Of a stretch of DNA of 64,000 bases, positions 50,118 through 60,151 are shown piece by piece; positions within the stretch are counted from its first letter, which is position 1; every line of letters starts with the position of its first letter. The stretch is from Muribaculum gordoncarteri. Lineage in GTDB: Bacteria > Bacteroidota > Bacteroidia > Bacteroidales > Muribaculaceae. The DNA lies in contig NZ_CP039393.1 of assembly GCF_004803695.1 (NCBI RefSeq), positions 1,116,001 through 1,180,000 of the forward strand, in the 5' to 3' direction. The notes below the pieces were generated by a model, which searched no databases, was not told the origin of the DNA, and was given only the letters and a program-made list of their open reading frames with translations. A program made the translations under genes and the position numbers.

Positions 50118-52661
50118 CTATTCGTTTGTCGAGTCAGATGACGACGGTTCTTCGGTGCGAATTTCGGTTACAATCTTGTCATTGTCTTTGTCGTAAGTGA
50201 CATAGATGAGATTGCCCGGATTGACCGATGCGTTGATTATCATCTCGGCAAGTTCGTCTTCAAGATATTTCTGGATGGCACGCTTCAGCGGACGAGCTCC
50301 AAACTGAGTGTCGTAACCTTTTGAGGCGATGAAATTCTTGGCCTCCTCGGTAATCATCAATCGGTAACCCAACGATTCGACACGCTTATAGAATCCGGCG
50401 AGTTCGATGTCGATAATCTTGAATATCGCCTCCTTGTCGAGCGCGTCAAACATCACAATGTCATCGACTCGGTTCAGGAATTCAGGCGAGAAGGCTTTGT
50501 TCAGGGCTTTCTGTATTATGCCGTGTGAAAACTCCTTGTCGACTTCGCGGGTTGTGAATCCTACGCCCGAACCGAAATCCTTCAACTGTCGGCTTCCGAT
50601 GTTGGAGGTCATGATGATTATTGTGTTCTTGAAGTCGACACGGCGGCCGAGGCTGTCGGTAAGACGACCTTCGTCAAGAACCTGCAACAAAAGATTGAAC
50701 ACATCGGGGTGTGCCTTCTCGATCTCATCCAGCAGGACGACAGAGTAGGGGTGTGTGCGAACCTTCTCGGTGAGTTGTCCGCCCTCCTCGTATCCAACGT
50801 ATCCCGGAGGTGCTCCCACGAGTCGTGACACAGTGAATTTCTCCATGTATTCGCTCATGTCGACGCGAATCAGCGTGTCGGCTGAATCAAACAGATATTC
50901 GGCCAACTTCTTGGCAAGGTGGGTCTTTCCGACTCCGGTGGGGCCAAGGAACATGAACGTGCCTATGGGCTTGTTGGGGTCCTTGAGGCCTACGCGGTTT
51001 CGCTGTATCGCTTTTACAATCTTGTCTATAGCGGCATCCTGACCGATGATTGCTCCTTTCAGTTTCGGACCCATTTCACGTAATCTTATGCCTTCAGCCT
51101 GAGCTATGCGCTGCACCGGTACACCGGTCATCATGGCCACAACTTCGGCCACACGCTCCTCATCGACAGTTTCGCGCTGAGAGTTCATCTGGGCTTCCCA
51201 TTTACGCTTGGCTTCATCAAGCTCAAGCTTTAGGCGATGCTCCTTGTCGCGGAATGATGCTGCATTCTCGAAGTTCTGTGACTGTGCGGCCTTAAGTTTG
51301 TTGGCATTGGCCTCGGCAATCTGCTCTTCAAGACGCTCTATCTCCTTGGGCACAACGATGTTGGTGACATGCACGCGTGAACCGGCCTCGTCAAGCGCGT
51401 CGATGGCCTTGTCGGGGAAATTTCGATCGCTCACATAGCGGTCGGTTAACTTTACACATGCCTCGATTGCATCGGGTGTGTAATTGACATTGTGATGCTC
51501 CTCATATTTATCCTTAATGTTGTTGAGGATGGTCAATGTTTCTTCGGGCGAAGTTGGTTCAACCATCACCTTCTGGAAACGACGCTCAAGAGCACCGTCC
51601 TTTTCTATGTTTTTGCGATATTCGTCAATTGTCGTCGCACCTATGCACTGGATTTCTCCTCGGGCGAGGGCGGGTTTCAGCAAATTGGCGGCATCCATCG
51701 AGCCCGATGCGTTGCCAGCACCCACTATAGTGTGCAGCTCGTCGATGAACAGGATTATGTCCTTGTTCTTTGAAAGCTCGTTGAGTATCGCCTTTATGCG
51801 CTCCTCAAATTGTCCGCGGTATTTCGTGCCTGCTACGATTGACGCCATGTCAAGTGATATCACACGTTTGTCAAACAGGATGCGTGACACTTTACGCTGC
51901 ACGATGCGCAGAGCGAGTCCTTCGACGATGGCTGATTTACCCACACCGGGTTCGCCTATAAGCACGGGGTTATTTTTCTTGCGGCGGCTGAGAATCTGGG
52001 CGAGGCGTTCAATCTCCACCTCTCGTCCGATTACCGGATCAAGACGGCCCTCTTCGGCGGCGCGTGTCATGTCATTGCCAAATTTGTCAAGGACAGGGGT
52101 GTCATTTCCACGCTTTGGTGCTGATGACGGGCGCTGCGGAGCCTCGGGGCGGTCGCTGCTGAAGGGCTCTTCCTCGTCATCGTCGTCATCATCGGTGAAC
52201 GATGCTCCCATCTGAGGCGCATCGGCCACATTGGCGAGAAGACGGTAGAGAGCCTCATAGGTTACGCCCGCGTCGCGGAACATACCCATGATTTCAAGAT
52301 TCTGAACTTCACTGTTGTGAAATATGGCGAGAAGCAAGTGCTCCGAATCGACTATGTTGCTTTTCAGCATTCGAGCTTCAAGTACGCTCAATTTGATTAT
52401 GCGGTTGGCCAAGTCGCTGACTGTGAGCATCTCGGTGCTGCCCGGTTGCTCGTAAAGGCTGTTGTCGAGAGCATCGCGCAGCTGATACATCATGTCGGCG
52501 CTCAACAGCTTCTGGAGCGTCTGGAATGCGTGGCTTTCATTCTTGGACATGATTGCAAGCAAGAGATGCTCGGCCTTTATCATTGAGCAGTTGTGGCGTG
52601 TAGCTTCAATGCGACTTTGGTCAAGCACGTACTTTAATTCATTAGAAAAATTAGTGTCCAT
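50118..52661 (-). CDS. clpC: Clp protease ATP-binding subunit ClpC
   Basis: The 847-residue Hsp100 ATPase has an N-terminal Clp_N double repeat, an acidic/Pro-rich linker (about 152-185, with [14 protein letters not shown]), and a first AAA+ domain with Walker [11 protein letters not shown] short UVR motif follows ([23 protein letters not shown] region, about 425-470) in place of the long ClpB coiled coil, then a second AAA+ domain with GPTGVGKTH and [11 protein letters not shown]. ClpC unfolds substrates for ClpP, normally with an adaptor. A near-consensus -7 box (TAACTTTA) lies at 52685-52692 on the minus strand. It is monocistronic. Confidence 0.95.
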   Translation of the reverse strand: MDTNFSNELKYVLDQSRIEATRHNCSMIKAEHLLLAIMSKNESHAFQTLQKLLSADMMYQLRDALDNSLYEQPGSTEMLTVSDLANRIIKLSVLEARMLKSNIVDSEHLLLAIFHNSEVQNLEIMGMFRDAGVTYEALYRLLANVADAPQMGASFTDDDDDDEEEPFSSDRPEAPQRPSSAPKRGNDTPVLDKFGNDMTRAAEEGRLDPVIGREVEIERLAQILSRRKKNNPVLIGEPGVGKSAIVEGLALRIVQRKVSRILFDKRVISLDMASIVAGTKYRGQFEERIKAILNELSKNKDIILFIDELHTIVGAGNASGSMDAANLLKPALARGEIQCIGATTIDEYRKNIEKDGALERRFQKVMVEPTSPEETLTILNNIKDKYEEHHNVNYTPDAIEACVKLTDRYVSDRNFPDKAIDALDEAGSRVHVTNIVVPKEIERLEEQIAEANANKLKAAQSQNFENAASFRDKEHRLKLELDEAKRKWEAQMNSQRETVDEERVAEVVAMMTGVPVQRIAQAEGIRLREMGPKLKGAIIGQDAAIDKIVKAIQRNRVGLKDPNKPIGTFMFLGPTGVGKTHLAKKLAEYLFDSADTLIRVDMSEYMEKFTVSRLVGAPPGYVGYEEGGQLTEKVRTHPYSVVLLDEIEKAHPDVFNLLLQVLDEGRLTDSLGRRVDFKNTIIIMTSNIGSRQLKDFGSGVGFTTREVDKEFSHGIIQKALNKAFSPEFLNRVDDIVMFDALDKEAIFKIIDIELAGFYKRVESLGYRLMITEEAKNFIASKGYDTQFGARPLKRAIQKYLEDELAEMIINASVNPGNLIYVTYDKDNDKIVTEIRTEEPSSSDSTNE

Positions 52662-52798
52662 GTAATAAATCAGTATATTTTCATTAAAGTTACTACAATA
52701 ATTGTGCCAAAAACGACTACTTCAGGCAAATTATAGCACTTCAACATAATTTAAACAATCACTGAATTAAAATTACTCATTTTCTCGTAAAAAATATT

Positions 52799-52806
52799 TA
52801 TCTTTG
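52799..52806 (+). promoter_or_regulatory. -7 box for gyrA
   Basis: TATCTTTG with start near 52813 gives a leader of about 86 bases. The 237-base clpC-gyrA region is otherwise A/T-rich without further recognisable elements. Confidence 0.65.
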
Positions 52807-52898
52807 TATAAAATTTAACGTATATACCCTTAACGGGCGTAAAGCGATTCTATTCGTTGTGGCTCGGGTATTATGCATATTATTAATAAGACTTTTAT

Positions 52899-55487
52899 AT
52901 GCTGGACGAAGACAGAATTCTGAAAATTGATATCGAAAGTGAAATGAAGTCGGCCTACATTGACTATTCAATGTCGGTGATTGTGTCACGTGCGCTGCCC
53001 GATGTCAGGGACGGCTTGAAGCCGGTACAGCGTCGTGTGCTATATGGGATGAACGAGATGGGTAATACATCGGATCATCCTCATAAGAAGTCGGCCAACT
53101 GTGTAGGTGAGGTTATGGGTAAATATCACCCTCACGGTGACTCATCAATCTACGGTACGGTTGTGCGAATGGCTCAGGATTGGGCTATGCGTTATCGATT
53201 GGTCGACGGTCACGGAAACTTCGGCTCCATCGACGGTGACGGAGCGGCCGCAATGCGTTACACCGAGGTTAGGCTCGAGCGCATAGGCGAAGAGATGTTG
53301 AGTGACATAAATTCGGAAACGGTAGATTTTCAGCCAAACTATGACAATTCACGACTTGAGCCTACAGTGCTTCCTACACGTATCCCCAACTTGCTCGTAA
53401 ACGGAACATCGGGTATTGCCGTAGGTATGGCTACCAATATGCCGCCTCACAATCTTACCGAGTCATTGAATGCGGCAGTGGCATTGATTGACGACCCCGA
53501 GCTTTCAATTGAGGGACTGATGCACTACATCAAGGCTCCCGATTTCCCCACCGGCGGTACGATATACGGATACAACGGTGTCAAGGAGGCTTTTGAAACG
53601 GGTCGTGGACGAATCGTGATTCGCGCAAAGGCTGAAATTGAGTCGGAGGCCAATCACGAGGACATTATCATAACCGAGCTTCCTTATAATGTAAACCGCG
53701 CCGAACTTATTGAGTATATAGCCAATCTTGTCAATGAAAAGAAGATTGACGGCATTGCCGATATAAACGATGAGAGCGACTATAAGGGAATGCGCATTGT
53801 GATTCGCCTGAAGAGCGATGCCAACTCAAACGTTGTCCTTAATAAGCTTTATAAGATGACGGCTTTGCAGTCATCGTTCAGCGTCAACAATGTGGCAATT
53901 GTTAACGGTCGCCCCAAGACATTGAATCTTAAGCAAATTCTTGAGGCGTTCATTGCCCATCGTCACGATGTGGTAATCCGTCGCACAAAATTTGAACTCC
54001 GAAAAGCCGAAGAGCGCGCTCATATATTAAAGGGCCTTATTATCGCATCGCAGAATATCGATGAGGTGATAAGCATAATCAAGGCTTCGGCCAATCAGGA
54101 TGCGGCTCGACAGGCTCTTGCCGAACGATTTGACCTTTCGGAACCCCAGACTGCTGCAATCGTCGCCATGCGACTTGGCCAGTTGAGCGGACTGGAGCAG
54201 GATAAGCTTCATGCCGCCTATGATGAAATCATTGCCCGCATCGCTGAATTGAACCTTATATTGAGCGATGACCACGTGTGTCGTGAACTTATAAAGAAGG
54301 AGCTCATAGAGATACGTGACAAATACGGTGACAAGCGTCGTACCGATATTGACTACATGGCAGGTGACTTCAATGCCGAGGATTTCTATGCCGATGACGA
54401 CATGATAATCACCATATCGCACATGGGTTACATAAAGCGAACCGCATTGAGTGAATTCCGCGCACAGAACCGTGGCGGTGTGGGTTCACGAGGCAGCGAT
54501 ACACGTGACGAGGATTTCATTGAGCACATATATCCTGCTTCGATGCACAATTATCTGCTGTTCTTCACGCAGAAGGGACGCTGTTACTGGCTTAAAGTTT
54601 ACGACCTGCCCGAAGGTGCAAAGAACGCCAAGGGTCGTGCCATACAGAATTTGCTCAACATCGAGCCTGATGATGCTGTAAATGCTGTAATCCGAATCAA
54701 GAAGCTCGACGATAAGGACTACGTGACATCGCACAACCTCGTGTTTGCGACAAAGCGCGGTATAATCAAGAAGACAAGTCTTGAGGCTTACTCCCGTCCG
54801 CGTGCCAATGGCGTGAATGCAATCATAATCCGTGAAGGCGACCAGCTGATCGGCGTTGAATTGACCAATGGAAATTCGGAAGTGCTTCTTGCCAACAGAA
54901 ACGGCCGTGCGATCCGATTCCCGGAAAATAAGGTGCGTGAGATGGGCCGTATGTCGACCGGTGTAAGAGGAATGACCCTTGACGGTGATGACGATGAGGT
55001 TGTAGGCATGATTTGCATGAACGCTGACACCACTAATAACGTTATGGTAATATCGGAAAAGGGCTACGGCAAACGTTCGCCTCTTGAAGATTATCGCGTT
55101 ACCAACCGAGGTGGAAAGGGTGTAAAGACTATCAACGTTACCGAAAAGACCGGTAAACTTGTAGCCATAGATGCTGTTAATGATGATAACGACCTTGTTA
55201 TTATCAACAAATCGGGAATAACACTCCGCATCAAGGTTGCCGACATCAGAGTTCAGGGCCGTGCCACCCAGGGTGTAAGGCTCATAAATCTTGAGAAACG
55301 TAACGATGAGATAGCTTCGGTGTGCTGCGTTGACTCTGATCCTGAGGAGGAGATAAATGAAAACGTACTTGTCGACGAGTCGGAACAGACTCCGATTCCC
55401 GTCGATATCGAGGAGATAACCGATATCGATGAGCCGGTTGACGACGAGGACGAGTTCACTGAAGAACTTCCCGATGACGAACAATAA
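52899..55487 (+). CDS. gyrA: DNA gyrase subunit A
   Basis: The 862-residue type II topoisomerase subunit has the N-terminal winged-helix/tower region with catalytic Tyr121 in [10 protein letters not shown] and two GyrA-box-like motifs ([16 protein letters not shown]) in the C-terminal beta-pinwheel (about 500-820). An acidic tail follows ([19 protein letters not shown]). It introduces negative supercoils together with GyrB. In the quinolone region Ser82 is retained, but residue 86 (E. coli Asp87) is Gly in [11 protein letters not shown]. The gene is followed after 38 bases by a TPR protein, a Bacteroidales-conserved pairing as far as I recall. GyrA rather than ParC is indicated by the pinwheel boxes. 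Confidence 0.95.
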   Translation: MLDEDRILKIDIESEMKSAYIDYSMSVIVSRALPDVRDGLKPVQRRVLYGMNEMGNTSDHPHKKSANCVGEVMGKYHPHGDSSIYGTVVRMAQDWAMRYRLVDGHGNFGSIDGDGAAAMRYTEVRLERIGEEMLSDINSETVDFQPNYDNSRLEPTVLPTRIPNLLVNGTSGIAVGMATNMPPHNLTESLNAAVALIDDPELSIEGLMHYIKAPDFPTGGTIYGYNGVKEAFETGRGRIVIRAKAEIESEANHEDIIITELPYNVNRAELIEYIANLVNEKKIDGIADINDESDYKGMRIVIRLKSDANSNVVLNKLYKMTALQSSFSVNNVAIVNGRPKTLNLKQILEAFIAHRHDVVIRRTKFELRKAEERAHILKGLIIASQNIDEVISIIKASANQDAARQALAERFDLSEPQTAAIVAMRLGQLSGLEQDKLHAAYDEIIARIAELNLILSDDHVCRELIKKELIEIRDKYGDKRRTDIDYMAGDFNAEDFYADDDMIITISHMGYIKRTALSEFRAQNRGGVGSRGSDTRDEDFIEHIYPASMHNYLLFFTQKGRCYWLKVYDLPEGAKNAKGRAIQNLLNIEPDDAVNAVIRIKKLDDKDYVTSHNLVFATKRGIIKKTSLEAYSRPRANGVNAIIIREGDQLIGVELTNGNSEVLLANRNGRAIRFPENKVREMGRMSTGVRGMTLDGDDDEVVGMICMNADTTNNVMVISEKGYGKRSPLEDYRVTNRGGKGVKTINVTEKTGKLVAIDAVNDDNDLVIINKSGITLRIKVADIRVQGRATQGVRLINLEKRNDEIASVCCVDSDPEEEINENVLVDESEQTPIPVDIEEITDIDEPVDDEDEFTEELPDDEQ

Positions 55488-55525
55488 AAATGAATACTTT
55501 TTACTAACAAACCATTAATACAAGT

Positions 55526-56773
55526 ATGAAAAAATTAAGTATCTTAGGTCTTTGCCTATTAGCCGTTGCTTCAGCATCGGCTCAGAAGAGCCTTGTAAAG
55601 GAGGTTGAAGGTAAGGCAAAAGGTTTCAATGCCGATTATGCCGCAGCTCGCGATCAGTTGAAGCCCGCTTTGACTAACCCTGAATCCAAGGATGAAGCTC
55701 AAACATGGTATGTAGCTGGTACAATTGAGTTTGGCGATTATGACGCTATGCTCGGAAAGAAAGCCGTAGGTCAGCAGGTTGATGAACCGAAGATGGGCCG
55801 TGCGCTTCTTGACGGTTACAAGTATTACATGACTGCATTCCCTCTCGACACTGTAGTTGAAAAGGATAAAAACGGTTCTCCGAAACTTAACAAGGACGGA
55901 AGCCCCAAGACCAAGACCAAATATTCCAAGGACATGGCCAAGAAGCTTGCCGCTCACTATAACGACTATGTAACAGGCGGACAGCTGCTTTGGGATGCCA
56001 AGGACTATGCAGGCGCTTATGATGCATGGAACATATACACAACAATGCCCGAAAATAAATCGCTCGGCGAAGAAGCTCCCAAGGCTCCTGCCGACTCGAT
56101 AGTAGGTGAAATCCTCTATTTCCAGGGCCTTGCAGCATGGCAGGCTGAAAAGCTCCCCGTTGCTCTTGAATCGTTCAATGCCGCTCGTGCAAAGGGTTAC
56201 AATACACCTTCCCTCTATGACTATGCAATCAGTGTGGCTGCTCAATCGCAGGACAATGATGCAGTAGTTGCTCTTGCACAGGCTGCCAATGACCTTTATG
56301 GTGAAACCGATTCAAAGTATCTGACAATCATCATCAACGACAAGATTAACAACGAGAAGTATGATGAGGCTCAGACTCTGTTGGAGAAGGCAATCGCAGT
56401 TTCTCCCCAGAATGCCGAACTTTACGATGTTATGGGTATTTTGTATCAGAGCAAGAAGAACTATGACAAGGCTCGCGAATATATCTCGAAGGCTGTTGAA
56501 CTTGCTCCCGACAATGCAAAGGCTCACCTCGACCTCGGACGAGTTATCTATGCTCAGGCTGTGACAATCGACGAGGAGAACCAGAACCTCGAGCAGGCCG
56601 AATACAACAAGCTTAGAGCCGAGAAGATCGACCCGATGCTTAAGGAAGCCGCTCCCTATCTTGAAAAGGCTCTTAGCGACGAGAACACCGAGAGCGAAGC
56701 TCGCCGTCTGCTCCGCAGCCTCTACTATAGCCTTGGTGACGAAACCAATCTCAAGCGTATCGAGGCTATGTAA
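55526..56773 (+). CDS. Periplasmic TPR protein downstream of gyrA
   Basis: The 415-residue protein has a signal peptide (MKKLSILGLCLLAVASASAQ), a helical region, and at least three tetratricopeptide-like repeats in the C-terminal half (ILYFQGLAAWQAEKLPVALESFNAARAKG; KYDEAQTLLEKAIAVSPQNAELYDVMG; KNYDKAREYISKAVELAPDNAKAHLDLG). An internal low-complexity segment KDKNGSPKLNKDGSPKTK (about 113-132) forms a loop. TPRs mediate protein contacts; the partner is unknown. It shares the gyrA transcript and ends in a strong terminator. Confidence 0.88.
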   Translation: MKKLSILGLCLLAVASASAQKSLVKEVEGKAKGFNADYAAARDQLKPALTNPESKDEAQTWYVAGTIEFGDYDAMLGKKAVGQQVDEPKMGRALLDGYKYYMTAFPLDTVVEKDKNGSPKLNKDGSPKTKTKYSKDMAKKLAAHYNDYVTGGQLLWDAKDYAGAYDAWNIYTTMPENKSLGEEAPKAPADSIVGEILYFQGLAAWQAEKLPVALESFNAARAKGYNTPSLYDYAISVAAQSQDNDAVVALAQAANDLYGETDSKYLTIIINDKINNEKYDEAQTLLEKAIAVSPQNAELYDVMGILYQSKKNYDKAREYISKAVELAPDNAKAHLDLGRVIYAQAVTIDEENQNLEQAEYNKLRAEKIDPMLKEAAPYLEKALSDENTESEARRLLRSLYYSLGDETNLKRIEAM

Positions 56774-56804
56774 TAAGCGTGTCATTGATTGACATTATAA
56801 TATC

Positions 56805-56838
56805 AGGGGAATCGCAATCGTGCGGTTCCCCTTTTTTA
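56805..56838 (+). terminator. gyrA-TPR operon terminator
   Basis: Twelve-base arms AGGGGAATCGCA (56805-56816) and TGCGGTTCCCCT (56821-56832) pair with one wobble, a 4-base loop, and are followed by TTTTT. Confidence 0.93.
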
Positions 56839-56862
56839 TTTCGTGATGTTGCGAATAAATAG

Positions 56863-56870
56863 TAACTTTG
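56863..56870 (+). promoter_or_regulatory. -7 box for the DUF1599 gene
   Basis: TAACTTTG with start near 56877, about 28 bases before the ATG. Confidence 0.6.
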
Positions 56871-56904
56871 TGCTTAAACAATATCATATTAGAATTATAG
56901 AGAG

Positions 56905-57444
56905 ATGGCTGACACTATTGCACAATTTGACAACGCTTTGGCTATGTGCCGCGATGTATTCGTCAAGAAACTCAAGGACTACGGTGCTTCATGGCGCATA
57001 ATGCGACCCGAATCGGTGACCGATCAGATATTCATCAAGGCTACACGTATACGCTCGCTTGAAACCAAAAAGACTTCAAAGGTGGGTGAGGGTATTTTGC
57101 CTGAATTCATCGCAATCGTTAATTATGGAGCCATTGGCCTTATTCAGCTTGAACTCGGTTACTGCGACACCGACGACATGGATGTCGACAAGGCCATAGC
57201 ATTGTATGACCGTCACGTAAGGCGCACGCGCGAACTGATGATTGCCAAGAATCATGACTATGACGAGGCCTGGCGGGGAATGAGGGTTCACTCCTATACC
57301 GATATAATACTACAGAAACTTATGCGTACCAAGCAGATTGAGGATAATAACGGTGTCACCATCATGTCGGAGGGCGTCGATGCCAATTACCAGGATATGA
57401 TGAATTATGCAGTGTTTGCAATAATTAAGCTTACTGAAGATTAA
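56905..57444 (+). CDS. DUF1599 family protein with internal duplication
   Basis: The 179-residue soluble all-helical protein is made of two similar halves. KKLKDYGASWRIMRPESVTDQIFIKATRIRSLE (about 21-53) aligns with AKNHDYDEAWRGMRVHSYTDIILQKLMRTKQIE (about 113-145). Each half carries the DY..SWR/AWR..R..S.TD pattern of DUF1599, a Bacteroidetes family that looks like an all-alpha nucleotide pyrophosphohydrolase relative. Enzymatic activity is not established. The next gene starts on the last base of its stop (TAATG), so the two are tightly coupled. Confidence 0.87.
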   Translation: MADTIAQFDNALAMCRDVFVKKLKDYGASWRIMRPESVTDQIFIKATRIRSLETKKTSKVGEGILPEFIAIVNYGAIGLIQLELGYCDTDDMDVDKAIALYDRHVRRTRELMIAKNHDYDEAWRGMRVHSYTDIILQKLMRTKQIEDNNGVTIMSEGVDANYQDMMNYAVFAIIKLTED

Positions 57445-58715
57445 TGGTTATGGACATCAGGACATTCTTTGATCGGCACAGGACCGCAATTGTATGGATT
57501 TTCCGTCTGATTGTCGGCGGCACGTTTATCATTTCAGGTCTTGCCAAGATGATAGATGTGTGGGGTTCCATCTACAAGATTGAGCAGTATCTTAATGTGT
57601 GGGGAGTGCCTCAACCGCGTTCGATAGTATTCTTTGTGGCGTTGATGCTGTCGGGTGTCGAATTCATACTCGGATGCATGCTTGCGACAGGAAGCTACAA
57701 GCGGGTTTCCGTTTGGGCCATGACTGCACTTATGGCATTCATGTTGCCGTTGACGCTCTACATTGCCATTGATGACCCGGTGCCTGATTGCGGATGTTTC
57801 GGCGACTTCCTCGTAATATCCAACACGGCTACGTTCCTGAAAAACGTATTGCTCGTAGCCATGTTGGTCTATCTGCTGTTCAACAATAATAAGGTTAGCG
57901 GCCTCTTTTCCACCTATACGCAATGGCTTGAAGGATTCTTGTGTGTCATATATGTGGCTGTCATAGGATTCTTCGGTTACTCGGTTCAACCCCTTGTCGA
58001 TTTTCGACCTTATAAGGTGGGAACATCATTGGTGGTTGATGAAGAGAGCGACGACACCGGGCTTGATATTATTTTCGTATATGAGAAGGACGGAAATAGA
58101 CAGTCATTTTCGGCTGACAATCTGCCCGACAGCACATGGACATTTGTCGACCGTGAAATCGGCTCAAGCAATCTTGTGCACGAGCATGGCGATGGCATAG
58201 TGATATATGATGGCGATGACGATGTGACAAGCGAGGTGATACTCGGTGACGGTGAACAGATACTGCTGCTGATACCCGAGATGAACAATATCGACATATC
58301 GTCGACCTATCTAATTAATGAAATCGAGCGTTACATCGTTTCTCGCGGAGGTGAGATGATAGGCGTGCTTGGAACCAATGATGACGGTCTTGAACAGTGG
58401 CGTGACCTGTCGATGGCCACCTATCCGCTATATACGGCCGATGACACATCGATAAAGGAGCTGGCACGCGGTAATGTCGCCATGGTATACCTTAAGGATG
58501 GTATAATTCAATGGAAGCGCACGCTTGTGTCGATTGACAGCGACCTGTTTGCAAGTCCCGACGACAATACACTCGACAACCTGCGCTATTCAGGAACAAC
58601 CTACTTCTGGTTGTTTACGCTAATTTTCATCGGTCTTGAATTGATTCTGTGGGGAATCGACCGTAGCGGTCACGCAGTTAAATTGCATTTTGCGCGACGG
58701 AATCGAAAAAAATGA
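57444..58715 (+). CDS. BT_3928-type DoxX/MauE-like membrane protein
   Basis: The 423-residue inner-membrane protein has four N-terminal helices of the DoxX/MauE type (about 17-35, 60-80, 90-110, 125-150). A conserved cysteine pair PDCGCFGDF lies between helices 3 and 4. A further helix follows near 165-182, then a soluble beta-rich domain (about 190-385) and a C-terminal helix (about 390-410). The CGCFGD motif suggests a redox role similar to MauE or vitamin K epoxide reductase-like proteins. It matches a Bacteroidales-conserved family next to DUF1599 and tpiA, as far as I recall. Function is unproven. Confidence 0.85.
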   Translation: MVMDIRTFFDRHRTAIVWIFRLIVGGTFIISGLAKMIDVWGSIYKIEQYLNVWGVPQPRSIVFFVALMLSGVEFILGCMLATGSYKRVSVWAMTALMAFMLPLTLYIAIDDPVPDCGCFGDFLVISNTATFLKNVLLVAMLVYLLFNNNKVSGLFSTYTQWLEGFLCVIYVAVIGFFGYSVQPLVDFRPYKVGTSLVVDEESDDTGLDIIFVYEKDGNRQSFSADNLPDSTWTFVDREIGSSNLVHEHGDGIVIYDGDDDVTSEVILGDGEQILLLIPEMNNIDISSTYLINEIERYIVSRGGEMIGVLGTNDDGLEQWRDLSMATYPLYTADDTSIKELARGNVAMVYLKDGIIQWKRTLVSIDSDLFASPDDNTLDNLRYSGTTYFWLFTLIFIGLELILWGIDRSGHAVKLHFARRNRKK

Positions 58716-58716
58716 G

Positions 58717-58724
58717 TAAATTTG
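58717..58724 (+). promoter_or_regulatory. -7 box for tpiA
   Basis: TAAATTTG starts one base after the stop of the upstream gene and predicts transcription from near 58731, about 34 bases before the tpiA ATG. It gives tpiA its own promoter within the cluster. Confidence 0.6.
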
Positions 58725-58764
58725 CACAATCATATACCAAAATACTTCAAAATATAATATAACA

Positions 58765-59520
58765 ATGAGAAAGAAAATCGTAGCCGGAAACTGGAAGATG
58801 AACACAAATCTCCAGGAAGGTGTGGCTCTTGCCAAGGAAATCAACGAAGCTCTCAAGGCTGCACAGCCCAAGTGTGATGTAATCATCGCTGTTCCTTTCA
58901 CCCATCTTGCATCTATCAATGCAGTAATCGACCCCGCCAAGCTTGGCCTTGGTGCTGAAAACTGCGCAAATCACAAGTCAGGTGCCTACACAGGTGAAGT
59001 TTCAGCTCCCATGGTTGCTTCTACCGGAGCTACTTACGTTATCCTCGGTCACTCGGAGCGTCGTCAATATTACGGTGAAACTTCCGAAATCCTGAAGGAG
59101 AAAGTTGCTCTTGCTCTTGAGAACAATCTTACTCCCATCTTCTGCATCGGCGAGGTGCTTGAGGAGCGCGAAAACGGAACTTACAACGAAGTTGTTAAGA
59201 AGCAGATCGAAGAGGCTCTCTTCAATCTTTCGGCTGAGGATTTCGGCAAGATCATCCTTGCTTACGAACCCGTTTGGGCAATCGGTACAGGCAAGACTGC
59301 AACCGACGACCAGGCCGAGGATATGCACGCATTCATCCGTGGCGTGATTGCCGATCGTTACGGAAAGGAAGTTGCTGAAAACACTTCAATCCTTTACGGT
59401 GGAAGCTGCAAGCCTTCAAATGCTCCCCAGCTCTTTGCAAAGCCCGATGTTGACGGTGGTCTTATCGGTGGCGCATCACTTGAATGTGGCTCATTCATGG
59501 GCATTGTAAATGCTTTCTAA
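58765..59520 (+). CDS. tpiA: Triosephosphate isomerase
   Basis: The 251-residue TIM barrel interconverts dihydroxyacetone phosphate and glyceraldehyde-3-phosphate. Active-site residues lie in VAGNWKMNT (Asn, Lys), ILGHSERR (His) and [13 protein letters not shown] (Glu), with the phosphate-binding YGGSCKPSN and GLIGGASLE loops. Codon use is the optimised type of highly expressed genes. It is cytosolic and glycolytic, and is transcribed from its own promoter downstream of DUF1599 and the DoxX-like protein. Confidence 0.98.
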   Translation: MRKKIVAGNWKMNTNLQEGVALAKEINEALKAAQPKCDVIIAVPFTHLASINAVIDPAKLGLGAENCANHKSGAYTGEVSAPMVASTGATYVILGHSERRQYYGETSEILKEKVALALENNLTPIFCIGEVLEERENGTYNEVVKKQIEEALFNLSAEDFGKIILAYEPVWAIGTGKTATDDQAEDMHAFIRGVIADRYGKEVAENTSILYGGSCKPSNAPQLFAKPDVDGGLIGGASLECGSFMGIVNAF

Positions 59521-59607
59521 TCGTTGACGCGATAAACTTTATCAAGCCTCCTGTAGAGCACCGCTTTGCAGGAGGCTTACTTTATTCCCGAAACTGTGCC
59601 GTAATCT

Positions 59608-59628
59608 CGCGAATTCTCCGTATATTTG
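59608..59628 (+). promoter_or_regulatory. Promoter of the SPOR gene with CGCGAATT element
   Basis: CGCGAATT (59608-59615), five bases, then -7 box TATATTTG (59621-59628). The same arrangement, with identical spacing, is found at the pgk promoter on the minus strand. Transcription start is expected near 59635. Confidence 0.6.
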
Positions 59629-59654
59629 CAACCTAATTATAATTGAGAAATAAA

Positions 59655-60140
59655 GTGAAGCTACGCACTTACATATCAATGATTATGCTTGGCGGAATCA
59701 TTACGGCGGCAAATGCCGACAATGATGCTCCGGTGAACCAGGCGCCTATTGTCGGTCACATAGTTTCCGACAGTACCGTAACTCTTACCATGCCTGACGC
59801 GCTTTTACAGCGGTTGCAGCCGGTTGAGTCACATGAAAGCGAAACCGTGCGTCCCGTTAACGGGAAAATGGGTGGTTATCGTATTCAGGTGTTTTCCGAC
59901 AACAATGCACGCACGGCTAAGAGTGAGGCTCGTACCCGAGCCAGAAATGTGAATGCCCGCTTCCCACAGTATCCTACCTATGTCGTCTACAACTCTCCGT
60001 TCTGGCGATTGAGGGTGGGGAACTTCCGCACGCAGGAGGAAGCCAACGAAGCGGCTCGGGAACTGAAGGAAGCTTTTCCGAGCTACATGCGTGAAATCCG
60101 TGTGGTCCGTGACCGCATAGTTGTATCGTCGGGCGAATAA
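59655..60140 (+). CDS. SPOR-domain protein, probably exported
   Basis: The protein has about 161 residues. No ATG gives a full signal peptide. A GTG at 59655 (VKLRTYISMIMLGGIITAANA) provides a good one with cleavage after ANA and follows an A-rich stretch 20 bases after the predicted transcript start; a TTG at 59643 or the ATG at 59679 are alternatives. After a short linker, the C-terminal half (about 78-155) is a SPOR domain: YRIQVFSDNNARTAKSEA, YVVYNSPFWRLRVGNFRTQEEANEAAREL. SPOR domains bind denuded peptidoglycan at division sites. It precedes folE by 11 bases. Confidence 0.85.
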   Translation: MKLRTYISMIMLGGIITAANADNDAPVNQAPIVGHIVSDSTVTLTMPDALLQRLQPVESHESETVRPVNGKMGGYRIQVFSDNNARTAKSEARTRARNVNARFPQYPTYVVYNSPFWRLRVGNFRTQEEANEAARELKEAFPSYMREIRVVRDRIVVSSGE

Positions 60141-60151
60141 ATATTGTTTCA

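Noticed and set aside
51517-52215. A 232-residue plus-strand open frame opposite clpC
   Set aside because: Low-complexity Ser/Arg/Pro composition mirrors clpC codon bias; no start signal or homology.
54486-55484. A 332-residue open frame antisense to the 3' half of gyrA
   Set aside because: It is an out-of-phase shadow of gyrA codons, has no known domain or promoter, and gyrA homology across the same bases is unequivocal.
52899-55487. Possibility that gyrA is parC
   Set aside because: Two GyrA-box-like motifs in a full C-terminal pinwheel and the RYTEVRL context favour GyrA.
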